This document shows, in pieces, positions 36,707 to 45,293 of a stretch of DNA of 64,000 nucleotides. The notes beneath the pieces were generated by a model. It ran no database searches. It saw nothing but the letters and a program-made list of their open reading frames with translations, and was not told the origin of the DNA. Every line of letters begins with the position of its first letter. Position 1 is the stretch's first letter. Source of the DNA: Flavobacterium commune (GTDB lineage: Bacteria; Bacteroidota; Bacteroidia; Flavobacteriales; Flavobacteriaceae); the NCBI RefSeq assembly GCF_001857965.1, contig NZ_CP017774.1, positions 1,674,001-1,738,000 of the forward strand, in the 5' to 3' direction. A program made the position numbers and the translations under genes.

Positions 36707-38134
36707 ATGAAAAGGAATAAAATGAAGAAGTTGTTTATTGTGGTATTGCTATTTTTGTTGCTGCCAAAGGTAGAAGCACAAACATCGGATGATAATTATA
36801 AAGAACCGATAGTAAAGGCTATCAAAACAATAGAATCTATTTTTAAAATAACCATCATCGACAAAGATGGTTTGCTAAAAGGCAAGGAACTGGATTATGC
36901 CGAATGGAGAATTCGTCAGGGCAATTTGGATGTTTCATTGACAGCCATTTTAGCGCCATTTGATCTTACTTTTTTTAAAGAAAACGATTCAACTTATGCT
37001 ATTCGAAAATTTGAATATGCCAGAAGATCGGCTACTATTGGAAAAGAACGTTTAGAATTTTTGGCTGATTTGTATCCTAATTTAAAAGCTTGGGAAACCA
37101 GAAAAGCCGATTTAAAACAATGCATCATTAGTTCCATTGGTTTAGACAAAGCACCGCCGATGCCAAAGGGAAAGCCAATTTTAACCCCAAAAAGAATCTA
37201 TAAAGATTACAGTGTGGAGAATATTGGTTTAGAAATTATTCCGGGTGTTTATGTAACAGGTTCTATTTATAAACCCTATCCTTTAAAAGGAAAAGTGCCG
37301 GTGGTAATTACGCCAAATGGGCATTTTGGTGATGGAAGATATAGAAAAGACCAGCAATTGCGTTGCGCTATGTTAGCAAAAATGGGAGCTGTGGTAGTTG
37401 ATTTTGATTTGTTTGCCTGGGGCGAATCTACTTTGCAATTTGAATCTACTTTGCATCGAAATAGTATTGCGCAAACCATTCAGGTTTTAAGTGCAGAAAG
37501 ATTGTTAGATTATTTGACAACACAAAAATATGCCGACATGAACCGAGTGGGAGTAACTGGTGGTTCAGGCGGTGGTTCGATGACAATGTTCCTGGCAGCG
37601 ATTGATGACAGAATAAAAGTTTCGGTTCCAGTGGTGATGACTTCTTCTCATTTTGTGGGCGGTTGTCCTTGCGAAAGTGGTCGCGGTTTACACCTTTGTG
37701 GAAACGGAACTAACAATGCTGAAATTGCAGCCATGGCAGCTCCAAAACCACAGTTGATTGTTTCCGATGGTGGCGATTGGACGGCTACAGTGCCGGAATT
37801 AGAATTTCCATTTATTCAAAAAACCTATGGTATGTATGGAAAACAAAGTTTGGTTGAAAATGTACATTTTCCTAAAGAAGGACATAATTATGGAGAGTCA
37901 AAACGCATGGCGATGTATCCTTTTATGGCGAAATATTTAGGTTTGGATATTAGCAAAGTAAAAAACAGCAAAGGCGAAATAGATGAATCGACTTGCGTAA
38001 TTGAACCAACAGAAAAGTTATTGGTTTTTGGTACTAAAGGCGAAAAGTTACCGGCAAATGCTTTAAAAGATATTAATGAATTGTATGCCCTTTTTGGCGA
38101 AAAAAACGAAAAAGTATATGAAGTTAAGAAATAA
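36707..38134 (+). CDS. STN-like domain fused to alpha/beta-hydrolase, candidate pectin methylesterase
   Basis: The protein has 475 residues from the ATG at 36707 (an ATG at 36722 is equally possible, and 36668 overlaps the GH78 gene). Signal peptide to PKVEAQ. Seen: residues ~30-105 look like an STN domain (IVKAIKTIESIFKITIID, LLKGKELDYAEWRI, LTAILAPFDLTFF), followed by an alpha/beta-hydrolase. The Ser nucleophile is in GVTGGSGGGSM (about 287) and the His in KEGHNYGE (about 393), with Asp candidates in VSDGGDW. Known: the Bacteroides RG-II locus contains BT1017, an alpha/beta-hydrolase pectin methylesterase. Inferred: it is a homologue that removes methyl esters from galacturonate. An acetyl esterase is the alternative. 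Its 3' end overlaps the GH95 start. Confidence 0.7.
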   Translation: MKRNKMKKLFIVVLLFLLLPKVEAQTSDDNYKEPIVKAIKTIESIFKITIIDKDGLLKGKELDYAEWRIRQGNLDVSLTAILAPFDLTFFKENDSTYAIRKFEYARRSATIGKERLEFLADLYPNLKAWETRKADLKQCIISSIGLDKAPPMPKGKPILTPKRIYKDYSVENIGLEIIPGVYVTGSIYKPYPLKGKVPVVITPNGHFGDGRYRKDQQLRCAMLAKMGAVVVDFDLFAWGESTLQFESTLHRNSIAQTIQVLSAERLLDYLTTQKYADMNRVGVTGGSGGGSMTMFLAAIDDRIKVSVPVVMTSSHFVGGCPCESGRGLHLCGNGTNNAEIAAMAAPKPQLIVSDGGDWTATVPELEFPFIQKTYGMYGKQSLVENVHFPKEGHNYGESKRMAMYPFMAKYLGLDISKVKNSKGEIDESTCVIEPTEKLLVFGTKGEKLPANALKDINELYALFGEKNEKVYEVKK

Positions 38135-40595
38135 TATAGCGAAAATAATATTTGTATTATCGGCTTTTGTGGTAACGTTTACATTTCAGGCGCAATCAAA
38201 ATCCGATTTAAAACTTTGGTACAATAAACCCGCAGCTATCTGGAACGAAGCCCTGCCTTTGGGTAATGGTCGTTTAGGAGCGATGGTTTTTGGAGATCCG
38301 TCAATTGAAAGATTACAATTAAACGAAGAAACTATTTGGGCTGGTTCGCCAAATACTAATGCGCATTCAAAATCATTGGAAGCTTTGCCGGTTGTTAGAA
38401 AATTAGTTTTCGAAGGCAAATTCAAAGAAGCTCAGGATTTGGCAACCCGCGATATTATGTCGCAAACCAATGACGGAATGCCATACCAGACTTTTGGAAG
38501 CGTTTATATTTCGTTTAACGGACATAATGATTACAAAAACTATTATAGAGATTTAGATATTTCTAATGCCACTGCTTCGGTACAATACGAAGTAGATGGT
38601 GTGACTTACAAGAGAGAAGTCTTGACTTCTTTTTCTGATCAGGTGATTGCAGTGAAATTATCGGCAAGTAAAGCTGGAAAAATCACTTGTAATGTAATGA
38701 TGAACAGCCCGATTGATAAAACAGTTTCTTTTTCAGACAGCAACGAGATTGTAATGACAGGAACGGGAACTAATTTTGAAGGAGTAAAAGGAAAAGTGAA
38801 ATTTGAAGGGCGTTTGGCAGTTCAAAATAAAGGCGGAAAAGTAACTTCTAAAAATGGTGTTGTAAGCATTAATGGTGCCGATGAAGCGACTTTGTACATT
38901 TCGATTGCGACCAATTTTGTGGACTATAAAACTTTGGATGAAGATCAAACTCCAAAATGTAAAAAATATTTAGCAGTGGCTTTGCCAAAAGATTTCGAAA
39001 CCATTAAAAAGAATCATGTAGCTTTTTATCAAAAGTACTTCGATCGTGTGAGTTTAGATTTAGGTTCAAATGTTAATGCAAAGAAACCTACAGACGAACG
39101 TATTCGTGATTTTAAGAATCAATTTGATCCGCAACTGGCAGCGCTGTATTTTCAGTTTGGACGTTATTTGTTGATTTCTTCTTCGCAACCGGGTGGTCAG
39201 CCGGCTAATTTACAGGGGATTTGGAACGATATGGTTTCTCCGCCTTGGGATAGTAAATACACCATGAATATCAATGCAGAGATGAATTATTGGCCGTCTG
39301 AGGTTACCAATCTTTCTGAAATGCACGAGCCGTTTATCCAAATGGCAAAAGAATTGAGTGTTACCGGTGCCGAAACAGCAAAAACAATGTATAATGCCCG
39401 CGGTTGGGTCTTGCATCATAATACCGATATTTGGCGCGTAACCGCTCCTGTAGATCAGGCAGCTTCAGGAATGTGGCCAACAGGTGGCGCCTGGGTTTGT
39501 CAGGATTTGTGGGAACGTTATTTGTACACCGGTGATAAAAAATATTTAAACGAAATTTATCCGGTGATGAAAGGAGCGGCTCAGTTCTTTTTAGATTTTA
39601 TGATTCAAGATCCAAATACAGGTTATTTGGTGGTAGTGCCTTCTTCTTCGCCTGAGAATGTTCATGCCGGTGAGGATGGAAAATCGACCATTGCTTCGGG
39701 AACAACTATGGATAATCAGTTGGTTTTTGATTTATTTACTAATGTGATGAAAGCTTCAGCTTTGGTTTCTCCAGATGCAGCTTTTACTAAAAAATTGAAG
39801 GAAGCTTTGGCTAAAATGCCTCCGATGAAAGTGGGAAAACACAATCAGTTACAGGAATGGCAGGAAGATTGGGACAATCCAAAAGACAATCACCGTCATG
39901 TTTCGCATTTATACGGTTTGTTTCCGAGTAATCAAATTTCACCAATTAAAACACCTGAATTATTTGAAGCGGCTAAACAATCCTTGATTTACAGAACAGA
40001 TGAATCGACAGGATGGTCTATGGGTTGGAAAGTTAATTTATGGGCTCGTTTACTAGACGGAAATCACGCTTATAAATTAATTCAGGACCAATTGCATTTG
40101 GTAACCGCTGACCAACGCAAAGGTGGAGGAACTTACCCAAATATGCTTGACGCCCATCAGCCATTTCAGATTGACGGTAACTTTGGATGTACTGCCGGAA
40201 TTGCCGAAATGCTGATGCAATCTCAGGAAGATGCGATTCATTTATTACCGGCCTTGCCAACGGTTTGGAAAGAAGGAAGCATCAAAGGTTTGGTAACCCG
40301 AGGCGGATTTGTAATTGATATGACCTGGAAAAACAATAAAGTTTCGACTTTGAAAGTGTATTCAAAATTAGGAGGAAACTGCCGATTGAAATTGGAAAAT
40401 ACATTAAAAGCAGAAAAAGGAATTGCGTTTAAAAAAGCAAAAGGTAAAAACCCGAATCCGTTGTTTTATGAGGTTGAAGTAAAGAAACCAATCATTTCTA
40501 AAGAAGCAAAATTGCCTAAAGTGCAATTGCCAAAGTATAATGAATATGATGTGGAAATGAAAGCTGGGCAGACTTATACTTTTTATGGGAATTAA
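38118..40595 (+). CDS. GH95 alpha-fucosidase/alpha-L-galactosidase family enzyme
   Basis: The protein has 825 residues. The ATG at 38118 starts the signal peptide MKLRNNIAKIIFVLSAFVVTF to FQAQ and overlaps the esterase gene by 17 bases, so the two are translationally coupled. An upstream ATG at 38076 would add a non-signal extension. Seen: GH95 blocks LKLWYNKPAAIWNEALPLGN, LQGIWNDMVSPPWDSKYTMN, NAEMNYWPSEVTNLSE, HRHVSHLYGLFPSN and GWSMGWKVNLWARL. The Asn/Asp/Glu residues of NAEMNYWP are the active-site region. Known: GH95 inverts alpha-1,2-L-fucoside or alpha-L-galactoside bonds, and RG-II side chain A carries L-galactose. Inferred: L-galactose removal, as for its Bacteroides counterpart. A near-match to the operator palindrome lies at 38169-38184. 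Confidence 0.92.
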   Translation: MKLRNNIAKIIFVLSAFVVTFTFQAQSKSDLKLWYNKPAAIWNEALPLGNGRLGAMVFGDPSIERLQLNEETIWAGSPNTNAHSKSLEALPVVRKLVFEGKFKEAQDLATRDIMSQTNDGMPYQTFGSVYISFNGHNDYKNYYRDLDISNATASVQYEVDGVTYKREVLTSFSDQVIAVKLSASKAGKITCNVMMNSPIDKTVSFSDSNEIVMTGTGTNFEGVKGKVKFEGRLAVQNKGGKVTSKNGVVSINGADEATLYISIATNFVDYKTLDEDQTPKCKKYLAVALPKDFETIKKNHVAFYQKYFDRVSLDLGSNVNAKKPTDERIRDFKNQFDPQLAALYFQFGRYLLISSSQPGGQPANLQGIWNDMVSPPWDSKYTMNINAEMNYWPSEVTNLSEMHEPFIQMAKELSVTGAETAKTMYNARGWVLHHNTDIWRVTAPVDQAASGMWPTGGAWVCQDLWERYLYTGDKKYLNEIYPVMKGAAQFFLDFMIQDPNTGYLVVVPSSSPENVHAGEDGKSTIASGTTMDNQLVFDLFTNVMKASALVSPDAAFTKKLKEALAKMPPMKVGKHNQLQEWQEDWDNPKDNHRHVSHLYGLFPSNQISPIKTPELFEAAKQSLIYRTDESTGWSMGWKVNLWARLLDGNHAYKLIQDQLHLVTADQRKGGGTYPNMLDAHQPFQIDGNFGCTAGIAEMLMQSQEDAIHLLPALPTVWKEGSIKGLVTRGGFVIDMTWKNNKVSTLKVYSKLGGNCRLKLENTLKAEKGIAFKKAKGKNPNPLFYEVEVKKPIISKEAKLPKVQLPKYNEYDVEMKAGQTYTFYGN

Positions 40596-40597
40596 TG

Positions 40598-40667
40598 GTC
40601 ATTGCGAGGAACGAAGCAATCTCATAACGTGAGCAACAGATGTGATTGCTTCGTTCCTCGCAATGAC
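40598..40667. repeat. dispersed inverted repeat, copy 4
   Basis: Left arm GTCATTGCGAGGAACGAAGC at 40598, and the matching right arm ends CGCAATGAC at 40667. It is close to perfect over more than 20 bp. It starts two bases after the GH95 stop and supplies spurious ATG codons to the following frame. Confidence 0.9.
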
Positions 40668-40698
40668 AAACGGAAAACTAAATAAAATAATTAGAACA

Positions 40699-42264
40699 AT
40701 GTTACACCAATTTAAATACAAGATAATAGCTTTCGTAATAATGATTGCAGCTTTCAGTAGTTGTAAGTCAGGAGCGGCACATTCTAAAAAAGGAACGGCA
40801 GTTATTTTAAAAGCGGATAATTACAAGCATTATGTTGATTATTTCAACACCATGGAAGAGGAGAATCTGAAATTTGCGATTCCGAATGATAGTGCGTGGG
40901 CGTGGATGGAAAAAAATATTCCGTTGTTTGAATGTCCGCAACAGAATTTTGAGGAAATTTATTATTATCGTTGGTGGACAGCTCGAAAACACATCAAGAA
41001 AACGCCACTTGGTTTCGGAATTACGGAGTTTTTGGTAGATCGTTCGTATGCTGATAAATACAATTTGATTGCTTGTGCGGTTGGGCATCATATCAATGAA
41101 TTTCGTTGGGTGCACAATCCGCAGTACATTGAGCAGGATGTGAAAATTTGGTACCGTGGCAATGAAGGAAAACCTATGAACAAATTGTATAAATTCAGCA
41201 GTTGGACAGCTGATGCTTTGTACAATCGTTATTTGGTGAATAAGGATGAAAAATTCTTATTGGATATGTACCCAGATATGGTGACTGATTATGCGGTTTG
41301 GGAAAAAGACCGTCAGCGTAAAGATGGTTTGTTTTGGCAACATGACGTAAAGGACGGAATGGAAGAGTCGTTGAGTGGCGGGCGAAAAGTGCAAAATGCA
41401 AGACCGACGATTAACAGTTATATGTATGGAAATGCAATTGCGATTGCTAAAATGGCATCTATGAAAGGCGACAAGGAAGTGGAAGCGAAGTTTAAAGCCA
41501 AAGCTGATGTCCTGAAACAATTGATAGAAACCAAATTATGGAATTCGAAAAGTGAATTCTTTGAAACGTTTACCGAGAAAGATACACTGGCGCAAGTGAG
41601 AGAAGCGATTGGATTTATTCCGTGGTATTTTAATCTGCCACAAAAAGACAAAGGTTTTGAAAAAGCCTGGGAACAAATTAAGGATGAAAAAGGGTTTTCG
41701 GCACCTTTTGGATTGACAACGGCAGAACGCAGAAGTCCTCGTTTTAGAACTCACGGAACCGGAACCTGCGAATGGGACGGTGCAATTTGGCCTTTTGCGA
41801 GTTCACAGACTTTGACAGCTTTGGCGAATGTTCTGAACAATTACAATCAGAATTTCGTTGCCAAAACCGATTATTTTAAACAGATGAATCTGTATGTCGA
41901 ATCACAATACTATCGTGGCAGACCTTATATTGGAGAATATCTGGATGAAACGACAGGTTATTGGCTGATGGGTGACAGGGAAAGAAGCCGTTATTACAAT
42001 CACTCGACTTTTAACGATTTGATGATTACCGGATTGGTTGGTTTACGTCCAAGAGCGGATGAAAAAATTGAAGTGAATCCGTTGATTCCACAAGATAAGT
42101 GGGATTGGTTTTGTTTGGATAATGTTTTGTATCACGGGAATATCATAACGATTCTTTGGGATAAAACAGGGGAGAAATATGGTAAAGGAAAAGGTTTCAG
42201 AATTTTTAAAAACGGTAAGGAAATTGCGGTTTCTGAAAAATTGCAGCGAGTGATTTCGGAATAG
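40699..42264 (+). CDS. GH142-like (alpha/alpha)6 lipoprotein glycosidase
   Basis: The protein has 521 residues. The ATG at 40699 starts a lipoprotein signal MLHQFKYKIIAFVIMIAAF with lipobox SSC; the longer frame from 40642 runs into the palindromic repeat. Seen: a six-hairpin barrel with FEEIYYYRWWTARKHIKKTP, YNLIACAVGHHINEFRW, RYLVNKDEKFLLDMYPDM, and TGTCEWDGAIWPFASSQTL. The last segment, with conserved Glu and Asp, is the likely active-site stretch. A small C-terminal sandwich follows. Known: GH142 is the beta-L-arabinofuranosidase module of BT1020. Inferred, from remembered similarity: this is the separate GH142 counterpart, and the MGH1-like clan is the safe fallback. Membrane anchoring is unusual among the soluble neighbours. 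Confidence 0.6.
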   Translation: MLHQFKYKIIAFVIMIAAFSSCKSGAAHSKKGTAVILKADNYKHYVDYFNTMEEENLKFAIPNDSAWAWMEKNIPLFECPQQNFEEIYYYRWWTARKHIKKTPLGFGITEFLVDRSYADKYNLIACAVGHHINEFRWVHNPQYIEQDVKIWYRGNEGKPMNKLYKFSSWTADALYNRYLVNKDEKFLLDMYPDMVTDYAVWEKDRQRKDGLFWQHDVKDGMEESLSGGRKVQNARPTINSYMYGNAIAIAKMASMKGDKEVEAKFKAKADVLKQLIETKLWNSKSEFFETFTEKDTLAQVREAIGFIPWYFNLPQKDKGFEKAWEQIKDEKGFSAPFGLTTAERRSPRFRTHGTGTCEWDGAIWPFASSQTLTALANVLNNYNQNFVAKTDYFKQMNLYVESQYYRGRPYIGEYLDETTGYWLMGDRERSRYYNHSTFNDLMITGLVGLRPRADEKIEVNPLIPQDKWDWFCLDNVLYHGNIITILWDKTGEKYGKGKGFRIFKNGKEIAVSEKLQRVISE

Positions 42265-42271
42265 AGTTTTG

Positions 42272-42432
42272 AATGCTTCGGAGAAGCATAATATTTATAG
42301 CAAAATACGTCCGAATGATAAAAAGCTCCAGCGGAGCGATACATATAAAAAATTATGTCGCCTAGCTGGGGCTTAATGAACTTTACTATTATAAAATCTA
42401 TAAATATATCGTCCCTTTGGGATTTTACATTG
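42272..42432. repeat. intergenic cluster of small palindromes
   Basis: Contains ATGCTTC/GAAGCAT (42273-42289), GCTCC/GGAGC (42325-42337), and a CCTAGCTGGGGCTT stretch. GTCCCTTTGGGATTTTACAT lies near 42410-42430. Such GCTCCAGCGGAGC units look like the short dispersed elements known from flavobacterial spacers. I see no gene in this 182-base gap before the second GH78. Confidence 0.55.
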
Positions 42433-42446
42433 GTTAAAATAACATT

Positions 42447-45200
42447 ATGAAAAAGTTTTTTTTACATTTTACATTAATCATTACACTTTTGACTTATTCG
42501 GCGCAAGCCCAAAATAAAATCAGCGTAACCAATCTGCAGTGCGAAATGCTGAACAATCCGGAAGGGATTGATGTTTTAAAACCTCGTTTGAGCTGGCAGA
42601 TAAAGTCGGATGTAAACGATGTAAAGCAAACGGCCTATCAAATTCTTGTGGCTTCGACTTTAGAAAACCTGAATGCAAACCAAGCCGATTTGTGGGATAG
42701 TGGAAAAGTAACAAGCGATAATTCGGTTAATGTTGTTTACAACGGGAAAAAGCTGGGAGACCGACAAAATGCGTTTTGGAAAGTAATTGCTTTTACCAAT
42801 AAAGGCGAAATAAAATCTACAGATAAGGCTCATTTTAGTATTGGGATTTTAACTTATGCCGACTGGAAATCGACTCGCTGGATTGGCTATGAAAAATTAT
42901 CGAAAGATGATAGCGTTTCTCAATATTCGAGATTGTCTGCGCGTTATTTGCGAAAAGAAATTGATGTAAAAAAACAAGTCAAATCTGCCAAAGTTTATAT
43001 TATGGGGATGGGCTTGTATGAGCTGTACATTAACGGAAATAAAATTGGCGACCAAGTTTTGGCACCCGTTCCGACGGATTACACAAAAAACGTAAAATAC
43101 AATGTTTTTGATGTGACTTCGCAATTGAAAGAAGGTAAGAATATGCTGGGAACGATTTTAGGGAACGGACGTTTTTTTGCGATGCGTCAGGATTACAAAC
43201 CGTATAAAATCAAATCATTTGGATTCCCAAAGATGGCTTTGCAATTGTTTGTCGAATATACTGATGGAACTAATGAAGTTATTCGAACAGACGATACCTG
43301 GAAACTAACTACGGACGGACCGATTTTATCCAACAACGAATATGACGGTGAAGAATACGATGCCCGCAAGGAAATGAAAGGTTGGAACACTACCAATTTT
43401 GACGATAAAAACTGGGTTAATGCCAGATATGTTCAGGAACCGGGTGGTTTTTATGAAGCGCAAATGACGCCGAATATGAAAATAATGCGTGAAGTGAAAC
43501 CGATTTCGATTAAGGCTACTGCCAATGGAACGTATATTCTCGATATGGGACAGAATATGGTGGGTTGGCTGCAACTGAAAGTGAAAGGAAAAAGCGGTGA
43601 CCAAATCACGATGAAATTTGCCGAATCGTTGCAGGCTGATGGTTTGCTGTACATTGCCAATTTGCGTGATGCGAAAACGACTGATGTTTATACTTTGAAA
43701 GGTGAAGGCGAAGAAATCTGGGAACCTCGTTTTATATTTCACGGTTTTCGATTTGTAGAAATTTCGGGTTTTCTGACTAAACCAACATTGGATAATTTCG
43801 TTGGAAAAGTGGTTTATGACGATATGAAAACAACGGGAACATTCGAATCTTCGGATGCGACTATGAACCAGATTTTCAAAAATGCCTGGTGGGGAATCAG
43901 CGGAAATTACAAAGGAATGCCAATCGATTGTCCACAAAGAAACGAGCGTCAGCCTTGGCTGGGCGACCGAACAACGGGTGCTTATGGTGAAAGTTTTTTA
44001 TTCAACAACCAGACTTTGTATGCTAAATGGTTAGACGATATCAAATATTCCCAAACTCAGGACGGAGGATTGCCGGATGTGGCGCCGGCATTTTGGCGTT
44101 ATTATGGTGATAATGTGACCTGGCCGGGAACGTACATCACTGTGGGTGATATGCTGTACCAGCAATTTGGTGATGCGGAAGTGATTAAAAAACAATATCC
44201 ATACATGAAAAAATGGATGGTGTATATGGAGGAAAATTATCTGCAAAATGATTTGATGGATAAGGACAAATACGGTGACTGGTGTGTTCCGCCGGAATCG
44301 CTGGAATTGATTCGTTCCAAAGATCCTGCCCGTTTAACGGATGGCGAATTGATTTCGAGTGCGTTTTATTATCAGCTTTTGGGGATAATGAAAAAGTTTG
44401 CCAAAATAGCAAATGCTGATGCCGATATTGCCCATTATGGTGATTTAGAAACAAGAATTAAAAAAGCATTCAACGCTAAGTTTTTTAATGTTGACAAAAA
44501 TACTTACGCTAATAATACGGTTACAGCTAATCTCTTGCCTTTAGCTTTCGGAATAGTTCCGGAAAATGTAAAAGACAAAGTATTCCAAAATATGGCTCAC
44601 GAAGTGGAGGTGACTAAAAACGGTCATATCAGCACAGGTGTGATTGGAACACAATTTTTGATGCGAACACTGACAAACTTCGGAAGAGGAGATTTGGCTT
44701 ATAAACTGGCTTCGAACAAAACCTATCCAAGTTGGGGCTTTATGGTCGAAAACGGAGCGACTACCATTTGGGAATTATGGAACGGAAATACTGCTGACCC
44801 ATCCATGAATTCACAAAACCACGTGATGCTTTTGGGAGACTTACTGATTTGGTATTACGAAAATATGGCGGGAATCAAGAGCAATCCTGAAACTCCGGGC
44901 TTCAAGCAAATCATTATGAAACCGGATTTCAATGCAGGATTGACTTTTGTAAACGCGTCTTATGAATCCATTTACGGACTGATTAAAAGTGACTGGAAGA
45001 AAAACAAAAACACTTTAGAATGGAAAATTACCATTCCGGCCAATTCATCGGCATTGGTGTATTTGCCAACAGCGAATGCTTCTGATGTAAAAGTGAATAA
45101 ACAAAAGGTGGATAAAAATTCTAAAATAGAAAAGAATAAAATGGTTCTTGAATTGCCTTCGGGAACTTACCAACTCAATGTAAATAATATAAAACAATAA
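42447..45200 (+). CDS. GH78 alpha-L-rhamnosidase, copy 2
   Basis: The protein has 917 residues with a signal peptide (MKKFFLHFTLIITLLTYSAQAQ). Seen: the Bac_rhamnosid N-domain (QTAYQILVASTLENLNANQA), a sandwich (KSAKVYIMGMGLYELYINGN), and a catalytic barrel with IDCPQRNERQPWLGDRTTGA. The conserved Glu of RNER is the expected catalytic acid. A C-terminal sandwich follows (NSSALVYLPTANASDVKVN). It differs from copy 1 by the DCPQRNER motif, so the two are divergent paralogues rather than a fresh duplication. Known: GH78 hydrolyses alpha-L-rhamnosides. Inferred: it acts on a different rhamnose linkage of RG-II or RG-I. The flanking spacer on the left carries small palindromes. Confidence 0.91.
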   Translation: MKKFFLHFTLIITLLTYSAQAQNKISVTNLQCEMLNNPEGIDVLKPRLSWQIKSDVNDVKQTAYQILVASTLENLNANQADLWDSGKVTSDNSVNVVYNGKKLGDRQNAFWKVIAFTNKGEIKSTDKAHFSIGILTYADWKSTRWIGYEKLSKDDSVSQYSRLSARYLRKEIDVKKQVKSAKVYIMGMGLYELYINGNKIGDQVLAPVPTDYTKNVKYNVFDVTSQLKEGKNMLGTILGNGRFFAMRQDYKPYKIKSFGFPKMALQLFVEYTDGTNEVIRTDDTWKLTTDGPILSNNEYDGEEYDARKEMKGWNTTNFDDKNWVNARYVQEPGGFYEAQMTPNMKIMREVKPISIKATANGTYILDMGQNMVGWLQLKVKGKSGDQITMKFAESLQADGLLYIANLRDAKTTDVYTLKGEGEEIWEPRFIFHGFRFVEISGFLTKPTLDNFVGKVVYDDMKTTGTFESSDATMNQIFKNAWWGISGNYKGMPIDCPQRNERQPWLGDRTTGAYGESFLFNNQTLYAKWLDDIKYSQTQDGGLPDVAPAFWRYYGDNVTWPGTYITVGDMLYQQFGDAEVIKKQYPYMKKWMVYMEENYLQNDLMDKDKYGDWCVPPESLELIRSKDPARLTDGELISSAFYYQLLGIMKKFAKIANADADIAHYGDLETRIKKAFNAKFFNVDKNTYANNTVTANLLPLAFGIVPENVKDKVFQNMAHEVEVTKNGHISTGVIGTQFLMRTLTNFGRGDLAYKLASNKTYPSWGFMVENGATTIWELWNGNTADPSMNSQNHVMLLGDLLIWYYENMAGIKSNPETPGFKQIIMKPDFNAGLTFVNASYESIYGLIKSDWKKNKNTLEWKITIPANSSALVYLPTANASDVKVNKQKVDKNSKIEKNKMVLELPSGTYQLNVNNIKQ

Positions 45201-45293
45201 TGATGAAATGAGCATACTCTATAATTGGTTACAAGAGCCAATAATGATATGTGAATTACATATGACCTTAAAAAAAACAATAAATAGTAACAT

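Noticed and set aside
38076..38117. Upstream ATG for the GH95 gene
   Set aside because: Would place a charged, non-signal segment before a perfect Sec signal peptide; the later ATG is better.
40642..40698. Longer N-terminus for the GH142-like gene
   Set aside because: The added residues (MIASFLAMTN...) come from the palindrome's right arm. The lipoprotein signal begins at the later ATG.
41566..41582. AAACGTTTACC in the GH142-like gene as another operator
   Set aside because: Only a half-site resemblance to the susC palindrome, far from any start codon.
43326..43937. 203-codon open frame on the minus strand
   Set aside because: It lies wholly inside the second GH78 gene, has no recognisable domain or signal, and its residue content (many Phe, Ile, His, Ser) is typical of an antisense shadow.
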